Origin: JAENWD01 sp963837165
GTDB lineage: Bacteria > Acidobacteriota > Vicinamibacteria > Vicinamibacterales > JAENWD01
Assembly: GCA_963837165.1 (NCBI GenBank)
Contig: CAWIMD010000010.1
Span: 1-64,000 of the forward strand
Reading direction: 5' to 3'
Length of the DNA: 64,000 nt
This document shows positions 36,562 through 44,513 of this stretch, piece after piece. The notes under the pieces are model-generated. The model searched no databases. It saw nothing but the letters and a program-made list of their open reading frames with translations, and was not told the origin of the DNA. The position numbers and the translations under genes are program-made. Within the stretch, counting starts at the first letter, position 1. Each line of letters starts with the position of its first letter.

Positions 36562-38131
36562 GAGAGCGCGCGATTCGGAGGATCACGCGCCGGTACGACG
36601 TCAGTGACGGCGACCCGTCGTCCGTGACCGCCAGGATGACATGGGCCGTGCCGGCAATCTGCGGCATCACGGTCGTCTTCGCGGCGTGTGGTGCGTCAAT
36701 CACGACGCGGGGCGTGGCGACGGGCAGCACTCCGGGCGACGGCTGCGGCCTGTGCTGGTCGGGCGGCGGAGCGAAGGCCGCGCGGAGGCCACCGGTGACA
36801 ACCGGCGCCGTGGGGATCCCGCTGCCCGCCTCGGGGTAGAAGAACCAGGCGTAAGTCAGTCCGTCGCCGTCCGGATCGGTGGTGCCACCCGCGTCGAGCG
36901 TCAGCGGCGTGCCCGCCTCGGCGTCCATCTCAATCGGCGCCTTGCCGTCCTTGCCGTTCACCACGACCACGGGGTTGTGGTTGGCGCCGGACGGCGTGGC
37001 GACCGTCCACGCCATGCGCGCCGCGAAGTCGTGCTGGAACGCCTCGCGCCAGCGCCAGATCGTCGCCTGATCCGAGGTGTAGCTGTGGCCGTCGGATCCG
37101 GCGACCGTGTCGCGCGAGCTGTCCTGGCCGGGGTACGAGTCTCCGCCCTGCGTCCAGAACGGATGCGGCTCGCCGTAGAACTGCCGCCACACGTAGCGAC
37201 CGCCCCACCCGCCGTAGGTCGGGCTCATCGCGCTGTCGAGGCCGTTGTCGATCAGCCCCAGGAACGACGGCGTGTCGCCCTCGTGGATGCAGCACGGGTG
37301 CGGGTACAGCGCGCCCAGCGGGCCGACGCTTCGAATGTGCGTGTTGACCCAGTCGTCGGTGAACGTGGTGAAGTCCGCGCCCGGCGCGTTGCGATAGAAC
37401 CGATCGCCGCTGATGCCGGTCCACGTGGCGTACGCGTACTGCTGGCCGTCGGGCGGCGACGGCATTGCGATGTAGAACAGCGCCGGGAACTCCGTTCGGA
37501 TCCACGGCCCGGCATCGTCCTGGTCCGAGATCGAGTAGACGCGCAGCTTCGAGACGAGCCTGGCGAGCTCGGCCGGCGACCGCGTGGCCCGCGCATGGAG
37601 CAGCGCCTCGGCCAGCGTGTTCGCGCCGCCCCAGATCGGTATCCAGAGGGGGCGCGGGTCCGGCCGATCGGCGGCGTCCAGGATCAGCCCGGCGCCCGGC
37701 GACAGGCGATCCGGTCCGACCGCGGCCATGCCATACCCCGGCTGTCCGGACCGGACCACGGCACGGAGGGCGTCGACCTCGGGGAAGCCGTCCGCATGCC
37801 GGACGAGATTGCCGCGGACGCGGGCGTAGGCGTCGATCACGGACCGGATGACGTCGGGGCGGACCCGGTCGCGCATCCAGGTGGACGTGGAGGCGACCAG
37901 CCCCTCGACGTCGAGCTCGTTCGAGTAGACCAGGAACCGGACCATCGACATCTGGTCGTCGGGCTCGTTGGCGATGTCGGTGAGGACGAGCACCCGCTGG
38001 CGGGGAACGTAGGGGTCGACCCGGCTGGACAGGCCGTCGAAGTCGACGGCCCCCGGCGCGCGCCCTGCGCCGGTCCCGACCGCCGGCAGCAGAGTTGCGC
38101 ACACGAGAATCGCCAGGAATCGGAATCGCAT
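36482..38131 (-). CDS. DUF1593 protein (nucleoside-hydrolase-like)
   Basis: A secreted protein of about 549 residues. The ATG at 38131 has GGAG six bases upstream and starts the signal peptide MRFRFLAILVCATLLPAVG. The core begins RVLVLTDIANEPDDQMSMVR, the DUF1593 signature with the DxxxEPDD metal-binding pattern of nucleoside hydrolases, and continues with IPIWGGANTLAEALL. A C-terminal Ig/PKD-like region (TLDAGGTTDPDGDGLTYAW) follows. The last ~28 codons (RVAQAFRPAPWTACSAGLQA) are translated from the palindromic repeat array, so the native stop has been replaced by repeat sequence. The substrate is unknown. Confidence 0.82.
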   Translation of the reverse strand: MRFRFLAILVCATLLPAVGTGAGRAPGAVDFDGLSSRVDPYVPRQRVLVLTDIANEPDDQMSMVRFLVYSNELDVEGLVASTSTWMRDRVRPDVIRSVIDAYARVRGNLVRHADGFPEVDALRAVVRSGQPGYGMAAVGPDRLSPGAGLILDAADRPDPRPLWIPIWGGANTLAEALLHARATRSPAELARLVSKLRVYSISDQDDAGPWIRTEFPALFYIAMPSPPDGQQYAYATWTGISGDRFYRNAPGADFTTFTDDWVNTHIRSVGPLGALYPHPCCIHEGDTPSFLGLIDNGLDSAMSPTYGGWGGRYVWRQFYGEPHPFWTQGGDSYPGQDSSRDTVAGSDGHSYTSDQATIWRWREAFQHDFAARMAWTVATPSGANHNPVVVVNGKDGKAPIEMDAEAGTPLTLDAGGTTDPDGDGLTYAWFFYPEAGSGIPTAPVVTGGLRAAFAPPPDQHRPQPSPGVLPVATPRVVIDAPHAAKTTVMPQIAGTAHVILAVTDDGSPSLTSYRRVILRIARSRVAQAFRPAPWTACSAGLQACPVDRM

Positions 38132-38220
38132 CGCCATCTCCATGGCCGAACTGACGTTCGGCCCTACGTACGTCCGTGGGTCAGTAAACGCGATCACCCT
38201 CTCCTCCGTCTAACGTGCCG

Positions 38221-40746
38221 ATGTCCTCCATCCTTGCCGATCTCCGTCTGGCCGTTCGCGGGCTGCGGCGCAGCCCGCTGTTCGCGTCGGTGGCCATTCT
38301 GTCGCTGGCGCTGGGAATAGGCGCCAACACGGCCATCTTCACGCTGATCGACCAGATCCTCCTCCGGAAGCTGCCGGTGAAGGCACCTGACCAGCTGGTC
38401 ATGCTCTACCAGAGCGGGGCGCACAACGGCAGCAACATGGGGTCCCGGATGAACTCCTACCCCATCTACAAGGACTTCCAGAAGCGGGGCGAGCCCTTCT
38501 CGGAGGTCCTGTGCCGGCGGACCGTAGCCGCGTCGCTGGCGGTGGACGATCGGACCGAGCGCGTCGAAGCCGAGATGGTCTCCGGCAACTACTTCACGAT
38601 GCTCGGCGTCGGGCCGGCGCTCGGGCGCGTGTTCAACTCGAAGGAGGACGATCAGGTCTTCGGCGGACACCCGGTGGTCGTGCTCGGCTACGACTACTGG
38701 GAGAGCCGCTTCGCGCGCGACCCGCACGTGATTGGCAAGAAGATCCGCGTGAACAACTACCCGATGACCATCGTCGGCGTGTCGGCCAGGGGGTTTGCCG
38801 GACTGGATCCGACCAGCGCGCCGCAGATTCGCGTGCCGATCCTGATGAAGGACGCGATGGCGCCCGAGTGGGGCTGGGTCCACATGGACGATCGGCGCAC
38901 GCGCTGGGTGCAGGTGTTCGGGCGCCTGAAGGCCGGCTGGACGGCAAAGACCGCCCAGGGGCCCATGCAGGGGCTGTTCACGCAGGTCCGGTCCTACGAA
39001 TCCACCCTGCCCGCGGCCAGGGACTGGTCGGCCTACTCGAAGGCACAGTTCATGAAGGGCCAGCTGCACGTCGCGCCGGCCGACATCGGGTACTCACGCC
39101 TGCGGAACGACTTCTCGACGCCGCTCCTCGTGCTGATGTGCATGGTCGGCCTGGTGCTGCTGATCGCGTGCGCCAACGTCGCCAACCTGCTCATCGCCCG
39201 CGCGTTCATGCGCCAGAAGGAGATTGCCGTGCGCCTGTCGCTCGGCGCCTCGCGCGGGCGGCTGGTGCAGCAGCTGCTGATCGAGAGCCTGCTGCTGTCG
39301 TTCATCGGCGGTGCGGCAGGTGTGGCTGTCGCGGTCGGCCTGACGCGCGGCCTGCTGGCGCTGCTGCCAACCGAGGGGCCGCCGCTCCTCGTCCAGGCGA
39401 CCCCCGACCTCCGAATTCTGGCGTTCACACTGGGGCTGACGTTCCTGACAGGAATCGTCTTCGGGCTGATCCCGGCGCTGCGCGCGAGCCGGCCCGACCC
39501 GTGGGCCACGCTCAAGGACACCGTCGGCTCGATCGCCGGCGCCGGCGGGTCGCTCTTTCTCCGCAAGGGTCTCGTGACCATCCAGGTCGCGCTCAGCTTC
39601 CTGCTGCTGTTCGGCGCGGGCCTCTTCGTCCGCAGCCTGCAGAACCTGAAGGCCACCGACACCGGCATCGACCTCGACAACCTGGTCACCTTCCAGATCT
39701 CGCCGGCGCTCAACGGCTACGACAACGAGCGCGCCGGCGTGTTCTACCGCGAGCTGATCGACCGGCTCCGGTCCGCTCCTGGCGTCCGGTCGGCGGCCGT
39801 CAGCGCCGTGTCGCTGCTGAGCGGAGACGAGTGGGACAGCAGCATGTCGGTCGAGGGGCACAAGCCGAAGGATGGCGAGGACATGCAGGCGTTCATGAAC
39901 GCGCTGTCGCCCGGCTACTTCGAGACGATGCACATCCCGATCCTGGCGGGGCGGGACTTCACGCGCGCGGACGGCATGGAGCTGGCGGACAGCGGTGGGC
40001 CTGGAGAAGCCAGGGTTGCGATCGTGAACAAGAAGTTCGCCGATCACTTCTTCCCGGATGGCAACGTGCTCGGCAAGCGGATCGGCTTCGGGGTCGGGCC
40101 GGGCACGAAACTCGACATCCAGATCATCGGCGTCGTCGGCAACTCGCTCTACGAGGGGCCGCGCGAGGGCGTCCGGCGGCAGGCGTTCATCCCGAAGTGG
40201 GGCAACGGCAGCGCCGTCATCTACGTGCGCACCCGCGCCGCGTCGGCGGGCGCCTACAGCCTGATTCGCAGCGAGGTGCGCACGCTCGATGCGGCGATGC
40301 CCGTCTACTCGATCAAGACCGTCGAGGGGCAGCTCGACGAGACCCTGCTGACCGATCGGCTGATTGCGCTGCTGTCGGCCGGCTTCGGCCTGCTGGCCAC
40401 GGTGCTGGCGTCGGTGGGCCTCTACGGCGTGATGGCGTTCGTCGTCGCGCGCCGGCGCAAGGAGCTGGGCCTGAGGATGGCGCTCGGCGCGCAGCCTTCC
40501 GCGGTGATCTGGATCGTGATGAAGGAGGTGCTCACCCTGCTGGCCATCGGCCTGGCGGTCGGCATCCCCTCGGCGCTGGCCCTGGGCCAGGTCGTGTCGT
40601 CGCAGCTGTACGGGATCCAGGGCCGCGACCCGTGGATTGCCGTCTGGACCATGCTGCTGCTGACCGTGGTGTCCTCGGCCGCCGGCCTGATTCCGGCCCG
40701 AAAAGCCAGCCAGATCGACCCGATCCTGGCCCTCCGCTACGAGTAG
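38221..40746 (+). CDS. ADOP-type MacB/FtsX permease (no prefix domain)
   Basis: An 841-residue membrane protein. Two FtsX-MacB units are seen: LSLALGIGANTAIFTLID (about 25-42) opens the first MacB_PCD periplasmic domain, followed by ANVANLLIARAFMRQKEIAV and RLSLGASRGRLVQQLLIESL. The second half repeats this, ending GLRMALGAQPSAVIWIVMKE and LIPARKASQIDPILALRYE. Members of this acidobacterial family are thought to export small molecules or peptides. GTG 38215 is an alternative start. It is divergent from the DUF1593 gene and no ATPase lies next to it. Confidence 0.88.
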   Translation: MSSILADLRLAVRGLRRSPLFASVAILSLALGIGANTAIFTLIDQILLRKLPVKAPDQLVMLYQSGAHNGSNMGSRMNSYPIYKDFQKRGEPFSEVLCRRTVAASLAVDDRTERVEAEMVSGNYFTMLGVGPALGRVFNSKEDDQVFGGHPVVVLGYDYWESRFARDPHVIGKKIRVNNYPMTIVGVSARGFAGLDPTSAPQIRVPILMKDAMAPEWGWVHMDDRRTRWVQVFGRLKAGWTAKTAQGPMQGLFTQVRSYESTLPAARDWSAYSKAQFMKGQLHVAPADIGYSRLRNDFSTPLLVLMCMVGLVLLIACANVANLLIARAFMRQKEIAVRLSLGASRGRLVQQLLIESLLLSFIGGAAGVAVAVGLTRGLLALLPTEGPPLLVQATPDLRILAFTLGLTFLTGIVFGLIPALRASRPDPWATLKDTVGSIAGAGGSLFLRKGLVTIQVALSFLLLFGAGLFVRSLQNLKATDTGIDLDNLVTFQISPALNGYDNERAGVFYRELIDRLRSAPGVRSAAVSAVSLLSGDEWDSSMSVEGHKPKDGEDMQAFMNALSPGYFETMHIPILAGRDFTRADGMELADSGGPGEARVAIVNKKFADHFFPDGNVLGKRIGFGVGPGTKLDIQIIGVVGNSLYEGPREGVRRQAFIPKWGNGSAVIYVRTRAASAGAYSLIRSEVRTLDAAMPVYSIKTVEGQLDETLLTDRLIALLSAGFGLLATVLASVGLYGVMAFVVARRRKELGLRMALGAQPSAVIWIVMKEVLTLLAIGLAVGIPSALALGQVVSSQLYGIQGRDPWIAVWTMLLLTVVSSAAGLIPARKASQIDPILALRYE

Positions 40747-40757
40747 CCGGCTCAGTT

Positions 40758-40798
40758 GGGGTCAGGCCCTGTTAAGTCTCTTAACAGGGCCTGACCCC
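40758..40798. repeat. 18-bp perfect palindrome with 5-base loop
   Basis: Arms GGGGTCAGGCCCTGTTAA (40758-40775) and TTAACAGGGCCTGACCCC (40781-40798), loop GTCTC. It lies 12 bases after the permease stop and could act as a terminator, but it has no T-run. The GGGGTCAGGCCC type recalls repeats mobilised by RAYT transposases. Confidence 0.8.
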
Positions 40799-40800
40799 GT

Positions 40801-41007
40801 GACATTGCGCTCGCCAGCGCAGAGGCCGGCCGCTACCGCCTCGAGGCGCTGGCGCCCGGGCGCTACCTGGTCACCGTCGTGAAGAACGGCTTCTCGCCGG
40901 TCAGCCAGGACGTGCTGGTCACGGGGAACCGCCTGGTCGCAGTGACGAAGACGATCGACGTGGTCGGCCAGTCGCTGATGCGCGCGCAGGACGCGTTGTC
41001 GCCGTAG
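40801..41007 (+). pseudogene. Remnant of a carboxypeptidase-regulatory-like domain protein
   Basis: An open frame with no start reads IALASAEAGRYRLEALAPGR and then YLVTVVKNGFSPVSQDVLV, ending with TAG at 41005. This is the conserved core of the CarboxypepD_reg/CNA-B-like domain found at the N-terminus of TonB-dependent receptors and other surface proteins. The 5' end is cut exactly at the 18-bp palindrome, which suggests the element removed the rest. Confidence 0.6.
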
Positions 41008-41040
41008 GCCGGCTTCGTGAGGTCGGGATCCACGCCGGCG

Positions 41041-41295
41041 TCAGGAGCCGTCCGGCTCGTAGACTTCGCCTTCGATGTCGGTCAGCTTGTCCTGCATGAA
41101 GGCGGCGGCATCGCGCACGCCCTGGTTGTAGAGGGGAGGCCCGAGCTCGCGCACCAGGAAGTCCAGGATGCCCTCGGCGCGGAAGTCGCTCAGCGTCTCG
41201 TCGAACTCGGCGGCAAAGTATTTCTTGAGGGCCTCGAGCAGGGCCGCCCGCCGGTCCGGCGACAGGCGGATGCGCATCGGATCGCGTCTGGACAT
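41041..41295 (-). CDS. DUF2164 family protein
   Basis: An 84-residue cytoplasmic protein. IRLSPDRRAALLEALKKYF, then ILDFLVRELGPPLYNQGVRDA, matches DUF2164. The ATG at 41295 is followed by MSRRDPMRIRLS; a second Met lies six codons in. Function unknown. It is divergent from the amidohydrolase. Confidence 0.85.
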   Translation of the reverse strand: MSRRDPMRIRLSPDRRAALLEALKKYFAAEFDETLSDFRAEGILDFLVRELGPPLYNQGVRDAAAFMQDKLTDIEGEVYEPDGS

Positions 41296-41380
41296 GGCGG
41301 ATCGGGAGTGTATCCCCCGGATGGTGGCGCAGCAAACCGCCCGAACCGCCGCGGCCAGCCTCTGTCCCGCGCAGCTTCGA

Positions 41381-41386
41381 TAGAAT
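41381..41386 (+). promoter_or_regulatory. Candidate -10 hexamer for a leaderless transcript
   Basis: TAGAAT ends 6 bases before the GTG at 41393, without any ribosome-binding sequence. Confidence 0.45.
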
Positions 41387-41392
41387 CGCGGC

Positions 41393-43114
41393 GTGACCCG
41401 ACAATGCGCCGCGTGCATCGTCCTGCTGTGGCTTGCCCTGGACGTGGCGCAGGGCCAGTCCCGGCACCGCGCGCCCGACCCGACTGCGCCCGACCTGGTC
41501 GTGAGCGGCGCGTCCGTGATCACGCCCGGCATGCCCGACCCCGGGGCGACGGCCGTGTCGATCCGTGGCGACCGGGTCGTCGCGCTGACGGCCTCACCGG
41601 GCGGAGAGCACCTGGATTCCCCCGGCAGCGTCATCCTGCCCGGCCTCGTCGATCACCACATTCACCTGCTCAACGTGGGACTCTGGCTGCTGAACGATCG
41701 CGACCAGGGCGTCCGGTTCCTCGACCTCACGTCCGTCCAGTCGCTCGAGGAGGTGGCGCGCCTTGTCCGTGCGCGCGCCGAACGACTGCCCGCCGGCACC
41801 TGGATCACCGGCAGCGGGTGGAGCCAGGCTGCCTGGGGGACCGGGCGGTTGCCGGCTGCCGGCATCCTGGATGCTGCCTCCCCTGATCACCCCGTGTATC
41901 TCGCACGCGTGGACGGGCATGCGGGCTGGGTCAATCATGCGACCATGCGGGCGGCGGGCATCACCGACCGCACGCCCGATCCGGGCGGCGGCCGGATCGT
42001 CAGAGACGCGGCGGGGCACGCGACGGGCATCCTCCTGGAGCGTGCCAACGAGCTGGTGGCGCCGCTCCTGCCCCAGCCAGACGACGACGACGTCGCGACG
42101 GCGTTCAGGCTGGCGGCCGGCGCCCTGGCCGCCCGGGGCGTCGTCGAGGTGGACGATGCCGGCGTGCTGGCCGCGCCTGGCGTGGTGGCGCTGAACGCCG
42201 ACTTCGAGCGGTATCTCCGCCTGCTTCGCGACACCGACGCTCGGGAGCCGCTGCCGATCCGCGTGAACCTCATGATCCCGGCGCCGAGCGTGCTGGCGGA
42301 GTCGCTGCTCTCGTCGAAGCGCGACTGGAGGATCTCGCCGCGGATCCGGATCACGGCGCTGAAGCTGTTTGCCGACGGCGCGCTCGGAAGCCGCGGCGCC
42401 GCGTTGACTCATCCGTATGCCGACGATCCCTCGACGGCCGGCGTGCCGCGCATGTCGTCGGCGGCCATCGAAGCGCTGGCCAGCCGGGCGCTCGATGCCG
42501 GGCTTGCGGTGGCGACCCACGCGATTGGCGATCTCGCGGTCGAGCGCACGCTCGACGCGTACGAGCGCATTCTGCGCCACCGCCCAGGGCTCGACCCGCG
42601 GCGCCTGCGCATCGAGCACTTCAGCTACGCCCGGGAAGACGATTTCGCGCGCGCGGTCAGGCTCCGGGTGGTCCTGTCGATCCAGTCCGACTTCAACGCG
42701 AGTCCTGCCGAGGCGGCTCCGCTGGCGCTCACGCGAACCGGCGAGGCAAACGCACTCCGCGTGTACGCGTGGCGCCGTCTGTACGACATGGGAGCGGATC
42801 TCCTCGAGGGCTCCGACGCGTTCATCATGCTGCGCCAGCCGTTCGCCGGCTATCATGATGCGCTGACGCTGAAGAACGCCATCGGCGACGGCCCGGTCGA
42901 TTCACCACTGCGGGCCGCAGCCCTGGCCATGCAGATGGCGCACCTCGGCCCGGACGGCACCCAGATGCCGGGCAGTGTCGAGCCGGGCGCCCGCGCCGAC
43001 TTGATCGTGGTCGATGGCAATCCGCTGAGGGTCCCCGTGCCGGACCTCCTGCGGCTGCGCGTGCTGGCCACCGTGAATGCGGGCCGCGTGGCGTTTCGCG
43101 CTCCTGACAAATAG
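41393..43114 (+). CDS. Exported amidohydrolase (YtcJ-like)
   Basis: A 573-residue metal-dependent hydrolase with an N-terminal signal (CIVLLWLALDVAQGQ). ILPGLVDHHIHLLNVGLWLL gives the first metal-binding His-x-His. ITALKLFADGALGSRGAAL is the YtcJ/amidohydrolase-3 signature. AVATHAIGDLAVERTLDAYE supplies further His ligands, and VEPGARADLIVVDGNPL closes the beta-sandwich domain. It probably hydrolyses an amide, imide or N-acyl compound in the periplasm. The start is GTG 41393. Confidence 0.83.
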   Translation: MTRQCAACIVLLWLALDVAQGQSRHRAPDPTAPDLVVSGASVITPGMPDPGATAVSIRGDRVVALTASPGGEHLDSPGSVILPGLVDHHIHLLNVGLWLLNDRDQGVRFLDLTSVQSLEEVARLVRARAERLPAGTWITGSGWSQAAWGTGRLPAAGILDAASPDHPVYLARVDGHAGWVNHATMRAAGITDRTPDPGGGRIVRDAAGHATGILLERANELVAPLLPQPDDDDVATAFRLAAGALAARGVVEVDDAGVLAAPGVVALNADFERYLRLLRDTDAREPLPIRVNLMIPAPSVLAESLLSSKRDWRISPRIRITALKLFADGALGSRGAALTHPYADDPSTAGVPRMSSAAIEALASRALDAGLAVATHAIGDLAVERTLDAYERILRHRPGLDPRRLRIEHFSYAREDDFARAVRLRVVLSIQSDFNASPAEAAPLALTRTGEANALRVYAWRRLYDMGADLLEGSDAFIMLRQPFAGYHDALTLKNAIGDGPVDSPLRAAALAMQMAHLGPDGTQMPGSVEPGARADLIVVDGNPLRVPVPDLLRLRVLATVNAGRVAFRAPDK

Positions 43115-43119
43115 CTGGC

Positions 43120-44513
43120 GTGCCTCGCGTGGTCCTGTCCCTCGACGAGCTGAGCGCGGCCGATGAGCCTGCGGCGGGCGGCAAGGCCGCCTCGTGCGCG
43201 CGGCTGAAGCGCGCCGGGTTCCCTGTTCCCGATGGCCTGGTGGTGTTGCCCGGAGCCGGCGAAGGCGATCTCGCGGCACTCCCGTCCCACGACTGGTTCG
43301 GCTCGCTGCCGCCGGACGCCACCTTCGCGGTGCGCTCCTCGGGCCTGGACGAGGATGGCGTGGCCGACTCCTTTGCGGGTATCACGGCAAACCCCGTGAC
43401 GGGAGCGGACGGCGAGATCGTGATCAACGCCGCGCCCGGCACCGCCGACCTGCTCGTGAGCGGCCTCCTCGATCCCGACGAGTTCATCGTTGCAAGGCCG
43501 ACCGGGCAATCCTCTTTCGGCGCCTTGGCGAGAAGGGCGCCCCGGCGGAATCCACCAGCCGCACGAACACGGGCCCTTCGTGAAGGCCTTTCTCGGGCGC
43601 CGCCGTGGACATGGAGACGCTGCGCGGCGCTCTCGGCGGGACGCCATTTCTCGCCGCGTTCGACCGCTTCCTCGACCGCAATGGCCACCGGGGCCGGTAC
43701 GAATCCGACTGGTCGCTGCCGCGGTACCGCGAGGATCCGATGCCGCTCGTCCGCGCGCTGCAGCTGCACCTCGCGGGCGGCCCGGACGCCGCGCCCCGGG
43801 TGACCGACGAGGACCGGGCGCACGAGGCCGCCGCGGCATGGACGGAGTTCGAGCGGCGGCTCTCGCCCTGGCAGCGGCTGACGCTGCTGCCGCGCGCCCG
43901 GCGTGCCGTCCGGTGGATCAAGCGGTACTACGTCTGGCGGGAGCGCGTCAGGTCCGACATGGCGCGCGTGCTCGAGGGGCTGCGCGCGTGGCACCTGGAG
44001 CTGGCGCGGCGGTCTGCCGCGCGCGGGTGGCTGGACGGGCGCGACGACTACTTCCTGCTCACGCTCGACGAGATGGCCCCGGTGGCTCTCGGCACGGGCG
44101 ACCCGGCGACGCTCGGGCCGATCGCACGTCGTCGGCGCGCGGAACAGGAGCGGTACCGTCGCATCGAGATGCCGCTGTTGATGCGTCCGTCGGATCTACC
44201 GGCGCTCATCCGCGCGGCGGGCGTGACGAGCGGCGCCACCGATCCCTCCTGGACCCCGCTGTTCACCCTGGCCGCCGGCGTCATCGTCGAGGTGGGCGGG
44301 ACACTGTCGCACGCATCGACGATCGCGCGCGAGTACGGCCTGCCGGCGGTGGCCAACGTGCGTCAGGCGACCAGGCGGCTCAGGACCGGCGAGCGCGTGC
44401 GGCTCGACGGGTACAGCGGCCGCGTCGAGCGACTCGACCGAGCGGCACCGGCCGTCACGGCACCGGTCGCAGACGGACCGCCGCCCCCCCTCCCGGCGCG
44501 AGCGTCAGGCTGA
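43120..44513 (+). pseudogene. PEP-synthase/PPDK-like protein, internally deleted and frameshifted
   Basis: Fragments of a phosphoenolpyruvate-utilising enzyme. The N-terminal ATP-grasp part reads GGKAASCARLKRAGFPVPDG and RSSGLDEDGVADSFAG, then jumps to ITANPVTGADGEIVINAAPG; roughly 85 residues usual between these are missing. Indels near 43502 and 43575-43590 and further missing sequence follow. From 43605 one frame is open: DRFLDRNGHRGRYESDWSLP through to the mobile phosphohistidine domain with GGTLSHASTIAREYGLPAVA, the catalytic His retained. The total is about 460 residues against 850 or more in relatives. It is probably nonfunctional. GTG 43120 lies five bases after the amidohydrolase stop. 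Confidence 0.75.

Noticed and set aside
40758..40798. Rho-independent terminator of the ADOP permease
   Set aside because: The stem is strong but no T-run follows; repeat-element origin is at least as likely.
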